A stretch of 43,683 nucleotides of DNA from JAQIBY01 sp034721855. Its GTDB lineage: Bacteria > Bacteroidota > Bacteroidia > Bacteroidales > ML635J-15. Below, piece by piece: positions 21,707 through 29,960 of this stretch. Made by a program: the position numbers and the translations under genes. Numbering within the stretch: position 1 is the first letter of the stretch; each line of letters begins with the position of its first letter. The notes beneath the pieces are model-generated. The model did no database searches and had not been told where the DNA came from. It saw nothing but the letters and a program-made list of their open reading frames with translations. Where the stretch lies: contig JAYENB010000226.1 in the NCBI GenBank assembly GCA_034721855.1, positions 1-43,683 of the forward strand. The letters run 5' to 3'.

Positions 21707-22459
21707 ATGGCATTACAGGAAGAATTAAAACAACAGGGCGATTTTCTATTCCGTTACAGAAGTTATTTTCCCCTCATATTGTTGATTTTAGGTTTGGGCG
21801 TTCAGGTATATGAATCCACCCTTGACAACAATTATTTCCCGGTACTTGAAAACACCCTTGAAACGGCTGCTATTTTTGTGGGGTTGTTTGGCTTTTTTAT
21901 TCGGGCTTTCACCATTGGCTATACGCCCAAAAACACATCCGGTAGAAACACAAAAGCAGGTCAGGTGGCAGATACGCTTAATACAGCAGGATTGTATTCG
22001 TTAATCAGGAATCCCCTTTATGTGGGAAATTATTTCATGTGGCTGTCCATTGCCATGTTGACAGGCAACATCTGTATGATCTTTGTGTTTTCACTTGTGT
22101 TTTGGATTTATTATGAACGGATCGTGTTTGCCGAAGAAGAATTTTTAAGACGGAAGTTCGGGGAAGCTTATCTGACATGGACAGAAGAGGTTCCGCCATT
22201 TTTGCCGAAACATTTTAAATACAGTAAGCCAGCCATGGATTTTAGCTGGAAAAAGGTGTTACGAAAAGAAAAAAACGGGATTTTTGCCCTGTTTTTGGTT
22301 TTTCTTGTGTTTTTATCTGTAGAGGCATACCTCGAAAATGGCGAATACATTACTGACAAAACCTGGATTATTGTTGGTACAGTGGTGACGGGAGTTTTGT
22401 ATTTTATATTGAAGTTTTTAAAAAAATACACAAACTGCCTGAGTGAAAAAGACATGTAA
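21707..22459 (+). CDS. Isoprenylcysteine carboxyl methyltransferase-like membrane methyltransferase
   Basis: This 250-aa protein has several transmembrane helices (FPLILLILGLGVQVYEST, LETAAIFVGLFGFFIRAFTI, NYFMWLSIAMLTGNICMIF, two more after residue 185). It carries the ICMT/PEMT signature: GLYSLIRNPLYVGNYFMWLS (about residues 100-119) and EEEFLRRKFGEAYLTWTEEV. These enzymes use S-adenosylmethionine to methylate lipids, or phosphate groups on lipids, at the membrane. In bacteria the relatives include the Leptospira lipid A 1-phosphate methyltransferase LmtA; I cannot tell the substrate. Two extra helices after the catalytic part (GIFALFLVFLVFLSVEAYLE and the C-terminal one) are longer than the minimal family. 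The gene stands alone, 107 bp before the nucleotidyltransferase. Confidence 0.75.
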   Translation: MALQEELKQQGDFLFRYRSYFPLILLILGLGVQVYESTLDNNYFPVLENTLETAAIFVGLFGFFIRAFTIGYTPKNTSGRNTKAGQVADTLNTAGLYSLIRNPLYVGNYFMWLSIAMLTGNICMIFVFSLVFWIYYERIVFAEEEFLRRKFGEAYLTWTEEVPPFLPKHFKYSKPAMDFSWKKVLRKEKNGIFALFLVFLVFLSVEAYLENGEYITDKTWIIVGTVVTGVLYFILKFLKKYTNCLSEKDM

Positions 22460-22566
22460 GATAAGAAAAGACACCTGATTTCACTGGGTGAAAACTTCAG
22501 TCAAAATTATGATTTTTAGACAATTTAGACAATACGGGTTACATTTACACCATTTGAATTAAAGCG

Positions 22567-22980
22567 ATGTATGAAGAGATGCTGAATAATGATGTCAACA
22601 ATCCACAGAGTGATGCGCATTCAAAATGGCGTTATGAACTGGTAAAGTTGATTGCTGATAAATTGGATTTTGACAGGTTTGGGGTGGAAGCCATCTATTT
22701 GATTGGCAGTACAAAAAATTATACCGCCGGGCCCGAAAGCGATATTGACCTCATGTTTCATTGTACTGGAACCGATCACCAGGAAAGAGAATTAAAAGCC
22801 TGGATTGAAGGATGGAATCATGGGTTGGCAGCCATGTATGCTTATAAAAATGGGCAAAATCCCCCGGAAGAGCTATTGGATATACATATCATTAACGATG
22901 AGGACATCAAAAACAAAACCAGTTATGCTGTTATGATAGGCTCTCTTCACAACAGTGCCAGGCTGATAAAACGCAAATAA
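22567..22980 (+). CDS. Minimal nucleotidyltransferase (NTP_transf_2 fold)
   Basis: This 137-aa protein has the polymerase-beta-type motif IYLIGSTKNYTAGPESDIDL (residues 43-62). This includes the GS pair and the two metal-binding Asp residues of SDIDL; a third acid is probably Asp in LLDIHIINDED. Such small enzymes transfer a nucleotide to a protein, RNA or small molecule; toxin-antitoxin MNT/HEPN systems contain one, but no HEPN gene is present here. It ends 1 nt before the metallophosphoesterase ATG, so the two are co-translated and probably act on the same product, one adding and one removing a phosphate-linked group. A possible promoter TACATTTA lies about 20 nt upstream; it departs from consensus at the last base. 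Confidence 0.75.
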   Translation: MYEEMLNNDVNNPQSDAHSKWRYELVKLIADKLDFDRFGVEAIYLIGSTKNYTAGPESDIDLMFHCTGTDHQERELKAWIEGWNHGLAAMYAYKNGQNPPEELLDIHIINDEDIKNKTSYAVMIGSLHNSARLIKRK

Positions 22981-22981
22981 T

Positions 22982-23833
22982 ATGGGAACAGCTTGTTTTT
23001 TTGTAGCCGATTTGCATGGACATTTTGACAGGTATGAAAAATTGTTTTATGCCATCCGGCAACAACAACCGGATGCTGTATTCATTGGTGGTGATATCAT
23101 GCCCGGTATCAACATCAACGAAGCCGACACGGGTGATTTTATTTGTGACTATCTAAGAAGCCATTTGAAACAACTGAAAAAGGAACTCAAACACCATTAC
23201 CCCAGAATTTTTGTCATCATGGGCAACGACGATCCGAAATCAGAAGAACAAAATATAAAAACCCTGGAAAAGGAAGGGCTGTGGGAATACGTGCATTTTA
23301 AAAAAGTGTATCTTTCAGGATACAACATTTATGGGTATGCGTATATCCCGCCTACACCTTTTATGCTGAAAGACTGGGAAAAATACGATGTGTCTGTTTT
23401 TGTTGATCCTGGTTGCGTGCATCCAACCGAAGGCGCTCGTACAGTTGAACCCATTGAGGATATTGCCTTTACAAACATCAATAAAGATTTAGAAAAGATT
23501 ACTGAAAAAGAAGACATGGGAAATGCTGTTTTCCTGTTTCATTCACCTCCTTATAATACCTACCTTGACAGGGCTGCTCTTGACGGAAAAATGGTTGATT
23601 ATGTCCCCCTTGATGTGCATGTAGGCAGCATTGCCATACAGCGGTTTATTGAAGATAAGCAGCCTTACCTGACCATGCATGGCCATGTGCACGAAGCATC
23701 ATCCATCACAGGAATGTGGATGCAAAAAATCAAAAAAACAGTAGCTTGTTCAGCGGCTTATGATGGAACAGAACTGGCTCTTGTTACCTTTGTCCTGGAA
23801 GATTTGTCAACACTGAAAAGAGAAATTATATAA
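22982..23833 (+). CDS. Calcineurin-like metallophosphoesterase
   Basis: This 283-aa protein carries the full dinuclear metal motif set: ADLHGH (residues 8-13, Asp and His), FIGGDIMPG, VIMGNDDPK, LFHSPPYNT (His) and MHGHVHEAS. Family members cleave phosphomono- or diesters, including nucleotide 2',3'-cyclic bonds and Ap4A. It starts 1 nt after the nucleotidyltransferase stop, so they form a tight operon. An insertion between the GNDD and HSPP motifs (YIPPTPFMLKDWEKYDVSVF to IEDIAFTNINKDLE) is long, and may be a lid for a specific substrate. No signal peptide is present, so it acts in the cytoplasm. The pairing is interesting; substrate unknown. Confidence 0.8.
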   Translation: MGTACFFVADLHGHFDRYEKLFYAIRQQQPDAVFIGGDIMPGININEADTGDFICDYLRSHLKQLKKELKHHYPRIFVIMGNDDPKSEEQNIKTLEKEGLWEYVHFKKVYLSGYNIYGYAYIPPTPFMLKDWEKYDVSVFVDPGCVHPTEGARTVEPIEDIAFTNINKDLEKITEKEDMGNAVFLFHSPPYNTYLDRAALDGKMVDYVPLDVHVGSIAIQRFIEDKQPYLTMHGHVHEASSITGMWMQKIKKTVACSAAYDGTELALVTFVLEDLSTLKREII

Positions 23834-23937
23834 ATGTTCAGGTTATTTTGTAACAATGCCTTAGCTAAAGAGAAATGAGTTTTTATGTCATGCAATAAAT
23901 TACAAAAAAAATTGTTTTATTCTTGATGATAAAAACG

Positions 23938-23945
23938 TATCTTTG
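23938..23945 (+). promoter_or_regulatory. -7 box (TATCTTTG) of bamD, 4 nt before its start codon
   Basis: TATCTTTG fits TAnnTTTG; CAAA follows, then the ATG at 23950. The box decides against the upstream Met at 23923, which would place the promoter inside the gene. It also implies a leaderless or nearly leaderless transcript. Confidence 0.6.
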
Positions 23946-23949
23946 CAAA

Positions 23950-24744
23950 ATGAATTTAAGAAGACCGGCCATATTGTTTTCAGCAACTATAGTATTTCTT
24001 TTAATGTCTTGCAGTGATTATCAAAAATTACTCAAAAGCGAGAACTATGAGCTTAAATATGAAAAAGCTGTTGAATATTATGAAAATGAGGATTATTACA
24101 AGGCTAAAAACCTGTTTGACGAGCTAAGAAACATTTACAAAGGAACGGAACGGGCTGAGAAAATATATTACCATTATGCTTATTGCCTGTATGCCGAAGG
24201 GGAACTTGCCTTGGCAGCCTATCATTTTAGCCAGTTTGCCAAAACCTATCCCAACAGCCAATTCACACAGGATGCCGAATTCAGAACAGCCATGTGTTTT
24301 TATGATCTTTCCCCTGATCCATCACTTGATCAGGCTTTTACAAAACGCGGCATAGATGCGTTTCAGGCCTTTCTGAACAAATATCCGCAAACCGAATACA
24401 AAGACACGGTCAATGAGCTGGTTGACAAATTGCATCACAAGCTGGAAACGAAATCCTACAACAACGCCTATTTGTATTATAAAATTGGAGAATATAAAGC
24501 GGCGATCACAGCATTACAAAACAGCATTGAATCTTATCCGGGATCTTCTTACAATGAGGATGCACGGTTTTACATATTGGAGTCATGGTATATATACGCT
24601 GAAGGAAGTGTAAGGAAAAAACAGGAAGAACGGTATGAAAAAGGGTTAATGGCATACCATAAATTGGTTGATAATTACCCGGAGTCTGAATATATTGATA
24701 AAGCAAACAAAATAAAAGAACAAATTGATAAAAGTTTAAAATAA
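23950..24744 (+). CDS. bamD: Outer-membrane protein assembly factor BamD
   Basis: The start at 23950 gives MNLRRPAILFSATIVFLLMSC, a lipoprotein signal with Cys21. The 264-aa protein then has about five TPR-like hairpins (YEKAVEYYENEDYYKAKNLF, YYHYAYCLYAEGELALAAYH, FQAFLNKYPQTEYKDTVNEL, YYKIGEYKAAITALQNSIES, GLMAYHKLVDNYPESEYIDK). BamD sits under the outer membrane and with BamA folds and inserts beta-barrel proteins. The gene is the first of the conserved Bacteroidota block bamD-rpoZ-coaBC-DUF4835-recN, which confirms the identity. The next gene starts 8 nt after its stop. Length fits the family. Confidence 0.9.
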   Translation: MNLRRPAILFSATIVFLLMSCSDYQKLLKSENYELKYEKAVEYYENEDYYKAKNLFDELRNIYKGTERAEKIYYHYAYCLYAEGELALAAYHFSQFAKTYPNSQFTQDAEFRTAMCFYDLSPDPSLDQAFTKRGIDAFQAFLNKYPQTEYKDTVNELVDKLHHKLETKSYNNAYLYYKIGEYKAAITALQNSIESYPGSSYNEDARFYILESWYIYAEGSVRKKQEERYEKGLMAYHKLVDNYPESEYIDKANKIKEQIDKSLK

Positions 24745-24752
24745 TTGCAATT

Positions 24753-25091
24753 ATGGATTTTAAAAGATCAAATGCATCGGCAAATATTAAAACACTCGAC
24801 ATCCGCAAAGTATCAGATGGTGCTGAAAATGTCTATCAGGCAGTAGTCATTTGCGCCAAACGTTCCAATCAAATCAGTGTGGACATCAAACAGGAATTGA
24901 GCCAGAAATTAGAAGAGTTTGCCAGTTATACGGATAACCTTGAGGAAATTTTTGACAACAGGGAGCAAATTGAAATTAGTCGTTATTACGAAAGCTTGCC
25001 CAAACCAATAGCTCTATCCATTGAAGAGTACCTCAATGAAGAGTTGTATTTCAGGAATCCTGAAGATGATGTAGATGAGCCTCAGGCATAA
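24753..25091 (+). CDS. rpoZ: RNA polymerase omega subunit (Bacteroidota Rpb6-like)
   Basis: This 112-aa protein contains NVYQAVVICAKRSNQISVDI, the omega/Rpb6 signature helix (usually RY..VVIAAKRARQI), then a Glu-rich tail ending EDDVDEPQA. Omega helps the beta' subunit fold and assemble with core RNA polymerase. Bacteroidota omega is diverged and often annotated only as a hypothetical; its place between bamD and coaBC supports the call. It follows bamD by 8 nt, and its last 17 nt overlap the coaBC start. Confidence 0.8.
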   Translation: MDFKRSNASANIKTLDIRKVSDGAENVYQAVVICAKRSNQISVDIKQELSQKLEEFASYTDNLEEIFDNREQIEISRYYESLPKPIALSIEEYLNEELYFRNPEDDVDEPQA

Positions 25092-26283
25092 AAAAATATT
25101 GCTTGGTATAACCGGTAGCATTTCAGCCTATAAAGCGGCTTATCTATGCAGGCTTTTTGTGAAGGAAGGGGCAGAAGTGCAGGTTGTTATGACAGAAATG
25201 GCCAAAGCGTTTATCTCTCCGTTGACGCTGTCAACATTATCCGGACATCCGGTGCTTGAACAAACCCATGATTCCCGCTCAGGAGCATGGACAAGCCATG
25301 TTGAACTGGGATTATGGGCTGATGTTTTTGTTGTGGCGCCTGCCTCATTGAATACCATGGGTAAAATGGCACATGGCATCGCTGATAATTTGCTTACTAC
25401 CATTTATTTTGCTGCTAAGTGTCCCGTTTTTATTGCTCCGGCAATGGATATGGATATGTTTGAACATCAGACCAATAAAGACAATATTGCAATACTTCGG
25501 AAAAACAATTGCCATTTTATAGAACCTGGTACCGGAGAGCTGGCCAGCGGACTTATAGGAAAAGGAAGGTTGGCTGTCCCCGAAGATATTGTCAAAGCGC
25601 TTCAAACCTATTTTACAAAAAAATTAAAGCTTAAGGGCAAAACATTCATTGTAACTGCCGGGCCTACCTATGAAAAAATTGATCCCGTCAGGTACATCGG
25701 TAATTTTTCCAGTGGAAAAATGGGCTTTGCCATCGCTGAGCAACTGGCAGAAAATGGGGCTGAAGTCACGCTGATTACAGGGCCATCTGCCATCAATGTA
25801 CAACACAAAAACATCAAACGCGTCGACATTACCTCTGCCGGGGAAATGTACACTGCCTGCAAAAAACATTTTCCTGATACCGATGGTGCTGTTATGGCGG
25901 CTGCCGTGGCAGATTATGCCCCTGCGTCTTCAGGAAAGAAAAAACTAAAACGACAGGGAAATAACATGCATCTTGAATTGAAACCAACCAAAGATATTGC
26001 TGCTAAACTGGGTGATATGAAAACAAAAAATCAATTGTTGGTTGGTTTTGCACTTGAAACCGATGATGAAATTCCAAACGCACAAAAAAAATTAAAACAG
26101 AAAAACCTTGATTTTATAGTGCTTAATTCCCTGAATGACAAGGGCGCAGGTTTTAATCTTGATACAAATAAAATCAGTATTCTGAGAAAATCAGGGAAAA
26201 TTGATACATTTAAACTCAAAAACAAATATGATGTGGCTAAAGATATCGTTAATACAATGATGGAATTTATTAAAGAATTATAG
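25075..26283 (+). CDS. coaBC: Bifunctional phosphopantothenoylcysteine decarboxylase / phosphopantothenate-cysteine ligase
   Basis: This 402-aa protein has two enzyme halves. The flavin decarboxylase (CoaC) covers residues 1-180 (ILLGITGSISAYKAAYLCRL, then APASLNTMGKMAHGIADNLL and PAMDMDMFEHQTN). The ligase (CoaB) covers about 185-400 (FIVTAGPTYEKIDPVRYIGN, FSSGKMGFAIAEQL, AAAVADYAP, LVGFALETDDE). It makes 4'-phosphopantetheine for coenzyme A from phosphopantothenate and cysteine. The start at 25075 overlaps rpoZ by 17 nt in another frame; the sequence MSLRHKKILLGITGS is usual for the family. All core motifs are present. Length fits the family. Confidence 0.95.
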   Translation: MSLRHKKILLGITGSISAYKAAYLCRLFVKEGAEVQVVMTEMAKAFISPLTLSTLSGHPVLEQTHDSRSGAWTSHVELGLWADVFVVAPASLNTMGKMAHGIADNLLTTIYFAAKCPVFIAPAMDMDMFEHQTNKDNIAILRKNNCHFIEPGTGELASGLIGKGRLAVPEDIVKALQTYFTKKLKLKGKTFIVTAGPTYEKIDPVRYIGNFSSGKMGFAIAEQLAENGAEVTLITGPSAINVQHKNIKRVDITSAGEMYTACKKHFPDTDGAVMAAAVADYAPASSGKKKLKRQGNNMHLELKPTKDIAAKLGDMKTKNQLLVGFALETDDEIPNAQKKLKQKNLDFIVLNSLNDKGAGFNLDTNKISILRKSGKIDTFKLKNKYDVAKDIVNTMMEFIKEL

Positions 26284-26320
26284 TAGTTCGTTCTTTAATT
26301 AAGAAACGCTATACTAGCTT

Positions 26321-27229
26321 ATGATCAAAAAAGCCGTCATAATATTGATAATGTATTTACTCCCAGGGCTTTGTCTTCAGGCTCAGGAGTTGGATTGCCG
26401 TGTGCAGATATCCTATTCACAGATTCAGGAAACTTCCAACAGGAAAATGTTCCAGGAGATGCAATCTGCGGTGTATGAATTTATGAACAACACCATATGG
26501 ACAAACCATGTGTTTGACAAAGACGAACGCATTGAATGTAACATGCGGATTGAGCTAAAGGAAAAGGTGTCTGCCGATGAATTCAAAGGGTCTATCCAGA
26601 TCCAATCTTCCCGGACCGTCTATAATACATCTTATAAAAGCCCTGTATTTAAGCACATTGATAAAGATTTTCGTATCCGGTATGTTGAATTTGAACCCCT
26701 TGAATTCAGCATCAATACACATCAGTCAAATTTCACTTCTATCCTGGCGTTTTATGCTTATATTATGATCGGGATGGATTATGATACCTTTGGGATGAAG
26801 TCAGGAGACCCGTTTTTCCAGAAAGCCGAACAAATTGTTCAAAATGCACAGAATGCACAGGAAATCGGATGGAAAGCTTATGAGGATACCAAAAATCGCT
26901 ACTGGCTTGTGCACGATATGCTGCATGATACATATTCCCCATTGCGGGAAGCAATGTACATCTATCACCGCCAGGGGCTTGACCGCATGTATGATAAACC
27001 TGTTGAAGGCAGAGGCAGGGTGGAAGATGCTATCATGGAACTCAAAGATGTACATAATAAACGCCCAGGCTCATTTTTGATGTCAATCTTTGTGGATACC
27101 AAAAGCGATGAAATAGTCAATATTTTCTCAGAAGCTTTTCCTGACCAGAAAAACAGGGTGGTACAGGTGATGGAAGAAGTTGACCCTGCAAATGCATCCA
27201 AATATCAAAAAATCCTTAAGGAAGAATAA
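26321..27229 (+). CDS. DUF4835 periplasmic protein of the bamD-recN block
   Basis: This 302-aa protein has a signal peptide (MIKKAVIILIMYLLPGLCLQ, cleaved after AQA). The mature part has LDCRVQISYSQIQETSNRKM, then SVYEFMNNTIWTNHVFDKDE after MQ, SIQIQSSRTVYNTSYKSPVF, and LAFYAYIMIGMDYDTFGMKS, all typical of DUF4835. The family is confined to Bacteroidota and keeps this place between coaBC and recN. I recall automated pipelines naming it as a type IX secretion factor (PorD), but I cannot verify that. Periplasmic location is clear; the function is open. It starts 37 nt after coaBC, and recN follows after 3 nt. Confidence 0.8.
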   Translation: MIKKAVIILIMYLLPGLCLQAQELDCRVQISYSQIQETSNRKMFQEMQSAVYEFMNNTIWTNHVFDKDERIECNMRIELKEKVSADEFKGSIQIQSSRTVYNTSYKSPVFKHIDKDFRIRYVEFEPLEFSINTHQSNFTSILAFYAYIMIGMDYDTFGMKSGDPFFQKAEQIVQNAQNAQEIGWKAYEDTKNRYWLVHDMLHDTYSPLREAMYIYHRQGLDRMYDKPVEGRGRVEDAIMELKDVHNKRPGSFLMSIFVDTKSDEIVNIFSEAFPDQKNRVVQVMEEVDPANASKYQKILKEE

Positions 27230-27232
27230 GCC

Positions 27233-28870
27233 ATGCTGAAATGGTTGAAAATTAAAAATTACCTGCTCATTGAAAACCTGGAAATCGAAATTCCTGACGG
27301 GTTCATTACCATTACCGGGGAAACAGGTGCCGGAAAATCCATTCTGCTGGGGGCTATATCAATGCTTACAGGTAAAAGAGCTGATACCTCGGTGTTGCTG
27401 GATATAAAATCCAAATCTGTTATCGAAGCTGGTATGGGGGTCAGCAATGACATAAAACCATTTTTTGTCCACAACGATCTTGATTTTGAGAAAGAAACAA
27501 TCATTAGACGGGAAATATCAGGTGTTGGTAAATCCAGGGCGTTTATCAACGATACACCCGTTAAACTAGAGCAGTTGAAACAACTGACTGACCAAATCAT
27601 TGACATTCATTCGCAGCATCAGGCCTTGTTGGTTACCAGGGCTGATTTCCGGCTGGAAGTGCTTGATAGCTTTGCCAGCACACAACAGGAGCTTAAATCA
27701 TATCGGGATGTTTATGAGAAATACACAGCAACCACATCCGAATTGAATGTCCTTTCTGAAAAATACCAGGAAGCAATCAGGGAAAAAGATTACCTGCAAT
27801 TTCAGTATGAACAGATGGAAAATGCCGGTTTGCAACCGGGAGAACTCAAAGCACTGGAATCAGAAGAATCTGCTCTTGACCATGCCGGGGAAATAAGGGC
27901 TGCATTCAGGGATTCTTTAAATACAGTGAGGGACAATGAACAAAATTGCCTCGGGATGTTGAATCAGGTCAGAAACGCACTAAATAACATCAAAGCACAT
28001 TACGAACCGGCTGCCGAATACACAAACCGCATTGATTCTGTCATTATTGAACTTAATGACCTGGCTGCAAGTTTCGAAACGGATGCAGATGAAATACAGT
28101 ATGATCCCAAGCGCCTGGAAGAGGTAAAAGAACGCCTGAATTTATTGAATGACCTCATGCTCAAACATCAGAAAGCAAATGAAGAGGAATTGATAAATTA
28201 CAAGGATGAAATCAGTAAAAGGCTCTTAGAGATGGATACCGATAGTTCCCGTATTGAGGCCATTAAAACTGAAGCGGAAGCCTTGTACAAAGAGGTGATG
28301 AGCAAAGGAAAGAAGCTTAGAGAGAAACGCCGGGAAGCTGTCGGGGGACTGGAAGAAAAACTAACTGATATGTTGTCTTATCTTGGTATGCCCGAGGCTG
28401 TTTTCAAGGTAAAGATGGAAGAAAAAGAATCACCGGCTGTTTACGGAATGGATAAAGTTGAGTTCCTGTTTTCAGCTAACAAGGATATCAGTCCCCGCCC
28501 GATTGCAAAAGTAGCTTCAGGAGGTGAAATGTCAAGGCTTATGTTGTGTCTGAAATCCCTTATTGCACAAAAATTGAGGATGTCCAGCATTATTTTTGAT
28601 GAAATTGATACTGGCGTATCTGGCAATATTGCCGGAAAAATGGGCAACATGATGTTGCAACTTGCCCAAAATGCCCAGGTGATAAACATTACTCACCTTG
28701 CCCAGGTAGCAGCGCTTGGTAAGGTTCAGTTTCACGTTGAAAAAAACAAGCAGGGAATTACAATCCGTAAACTTACAGGTGATGAACGCCTCATGGAAAT
28801 TGCACGCATGTCAAGCGGCGAAAATGTCACGGATGCTGCCATTGAACATGCCAGAAATCTGTTGCAGTAA
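27233..28870 (+). CDS. recN: DNA repair ATPase RecN
   Basis: This 545-aa SMC-like protein has Walker A GETGAGKS at residues 29-36, a central coiled coil (about residues 150-365), the ABC signature VASGGEMSRLMLCLK, and Walker B IIFDEIDTGVSGNIAGKMG. RecN clamps DNA near double-strand breaks and promotes recombination with RecA. All ATPase motifs are intact and length is typical. It starts 3 nt after the DUF4835 gene and ends the conserved block. It is convergent with the barrel gene that follows, and a long inverted repeat separates the two. Confidence 0.95.
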   Translation: MLKWLKIKNYLLIENLEIEIPDGFITITGETGAGKSILLGAISMLTGKRADTSVLLDIKSKSVIEAGMGVSNDIKPFFVHNDLDFEKETIIRREISGVGKSRAFINDTPVKLEQLKQLTDQIIDIHSQHQALLVTRADFRLEVLDSFASTQQELKSYRDVYEKYTATTSELNVLSEKYQEAIREKDYLQFQYEQMENAGLQPGELKALESEESALDHAGEIRAAFRDSLNTVRDNEQNCLGMLNQVRNALNNIKAHYEPAAEYTNRIDSVIIELNDLAASFETDADEIQYDPKRLEEVKERLNLLNDLMLKHQKANEEELINYKDEISKRLLEMDTDSSRIEAIKTEAEALYKEVMSKGKKLREKRREAVGGLEEKLTDMLSYLGMPEAVFKVKMEEKESPAVYGMDKVEFLFSANKDISPRPIAKVASGGEMSRLMLCLKSLIAQKLRMSSIIFDEIDTGVSGNIAGKMGNMMLQLAQNAQVINITHLAQVAALGKVQFHVEKNKQGITIRKLTGDERLMEIARMSSGENVTDAAIEHARNLLQ

Positions 28871-28930
28871 TCTGATTGCGTGTTATAAAATTATACAATT
28901 GAAAACATATCGGTATTAAAATTTATGAGT

Positions 28931-29077
28931 AACCGTTTGTTTACCTAAAACCTTAAATCCATCCGTGATAATCCGTAGCATCTGCGTTATCTGTGTTCCA
29001 TTTTATAGTTTTTATTTTGAACACGGATAACACGGATATGATGGATTTACACGGTTAATTTTGGGTAATTTCCCGGT
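28931..29077. repeat. Long imperfect inverted repeat built of ACACGGATAACACGGAT words
   Basis: The left arm (AACCG at 28931, AAATCCATCCGTGATAATCC from 28955) pairs imperfectly with the right arm (GAACACGGATAACACGGATA, then ATGGATTTACACGG, to about 29077). It lies between convergent recN and barrel genes, where it could stop transcription from both sides. It shares its ACACGGAT words with the 60-bp tandem at 9302-9434. Confidence 0.75.
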
Positions 29078-29084
29078 TTCTCAT

Positions 29085-29705
29085 TTAAAACTTTAAGCCT
29101 GCACTGACAGTAAGAATATTAGCTTTGGCTACATTTTCGTGCAGAATATGTGTAATGCCGTATTCGTAACGGACATCAAAGCTGAACATGGTGATGTTTA
29201 AGCCGGCGCCAATGTTTAATCCCATAGTGAAATCCCTGAATTCGTTTTCTGTGAGTTCATCTTCGTCCATGTTAATGATGTAGGTAAAACTTGGTCCTGT
29301 ATAAACCCTGGCTCCAAAAAGTTGAATCCCAAACATCACTGGTAATTTCAGGCAACGGTAATCTACTTTTTTTAATGTGGTGTCTGTGGTTAAATTTTGT
29401 TCCAGTTCATCAATATGTATTTCATCAAGACGCTGTTGTGCGTAAAACAAACCGGGCTGGAAAAAAATCGGATTCTTGGTTTGTACCCATAAACCTCCTT
29501 CTACTCCCAGCCTGAATTTTTCTGTTGTGCTTATCGGGTCATCGGTAAGTTTTGTTAAATTGAAGCCTACCTGTGGAAGAAAACGAACCCCACTGGAATT
29601 TGTTGTCATGGTTTGTTGTGAAAATACCGATGAGGGAACTAACATACAAACGAAAACCGACACTATAAATATGTTTAGCTTAAACCTCATTACCGCTTTT
29701 TTCAT
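29085..29705 (-). CDS. Small outer-membrane beta-barrel protein (PorT/OMP_b-brl-like)
   Basis: This 206-aa protein has a signal peptide (KLNIFIVSVFVCMLVPSSVF, cleaved near SQQ). Alternating beta strands follow (VRFLPQVGFNLTKLTDD, FRLGVEGGLWVQTKNPIFFQ, YRCLKLPVMFGIQLFGARVY, FTMGLNIGAGLNITMFSFDV), ending in the terminal Phe (VSAGLKF) that the Bam machine reads. It fits eight-stranded barrels of the PorT-like family; the role cannot be deduced. A TATTTTTG box at 29737-29744 (minus strand), 31 nt upstream, is the likely promoter. It is transcribed toward recN. Confidence 0.75.
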   Translation of the reverse strand: MKKAVMRFKLNIFIVSVFVCMLVPSSVFSQQTMTTNSSGVRFLPQVGFNLTKLTDDPISTTEKFRLGVEGGLWVQTKNPIFFQPGLFYAQQRLDEIHIDELEQNLTTDTTLKKVDYRCLKLPVMFGIQLFGARVYTGPSFTYIINMDEDELTENEFRDFTMGLNIGAGLNITMFSFDVRYEYGITHILHENVAKANILTVSAGLKF

Positions 29706-29842
29706 ATATCTTACAAAAACTTAGCCAAAATAGTGTCAAAAATATATTTTTTTTGTCAGGCTTTCAAATTCCTGGATAAATTTCTGTAAGAATAATCATG
29801 TTATTATATTTGCATTGTCTATGAAAAACGCTGAAAATCTTG

Positions 29843-29872
29843 ATGCGAAAGAATTATTAGAAGTCCCCTTAA
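29843..29872 (+). repeat. 30-bp exact repeat, copy 2
   Basis: It is identical to 17562-17591 over 30 bases. It lies in the divergent gap between the barrel gene and secA, about 90 bp before the secA start. Confidence 0.85.
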
Positions 29873-29923
29873 CTTATTTGTATATTTATTCCGTTTTTCA
29901 TTTTAATTATGTTTTAATTTGAT

Positions 29924-29931
29924 TAATTTTG
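29924..29931 (+). promoter_or_regulatory. -7 box (TAATTTTG) of secA
   Basis: TAATTTTG lies 29 nt upstream of the secA ATG. A purine-rich AAGGAAAATAAGGAA ribosome site follows it, so secA has a normal short leader. Confidence 0.5.
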
Positions 29932-29960
29932 TATGAAATAAATTTAAGGAAAATAAGGAA

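Noticed and set aside
22567..22980. MNT antitoxin of a HEPN-MNT pair
   Set aside because: No HEPN protein is encoded on either side; the tight neighbour is a metallophosphoesterase.
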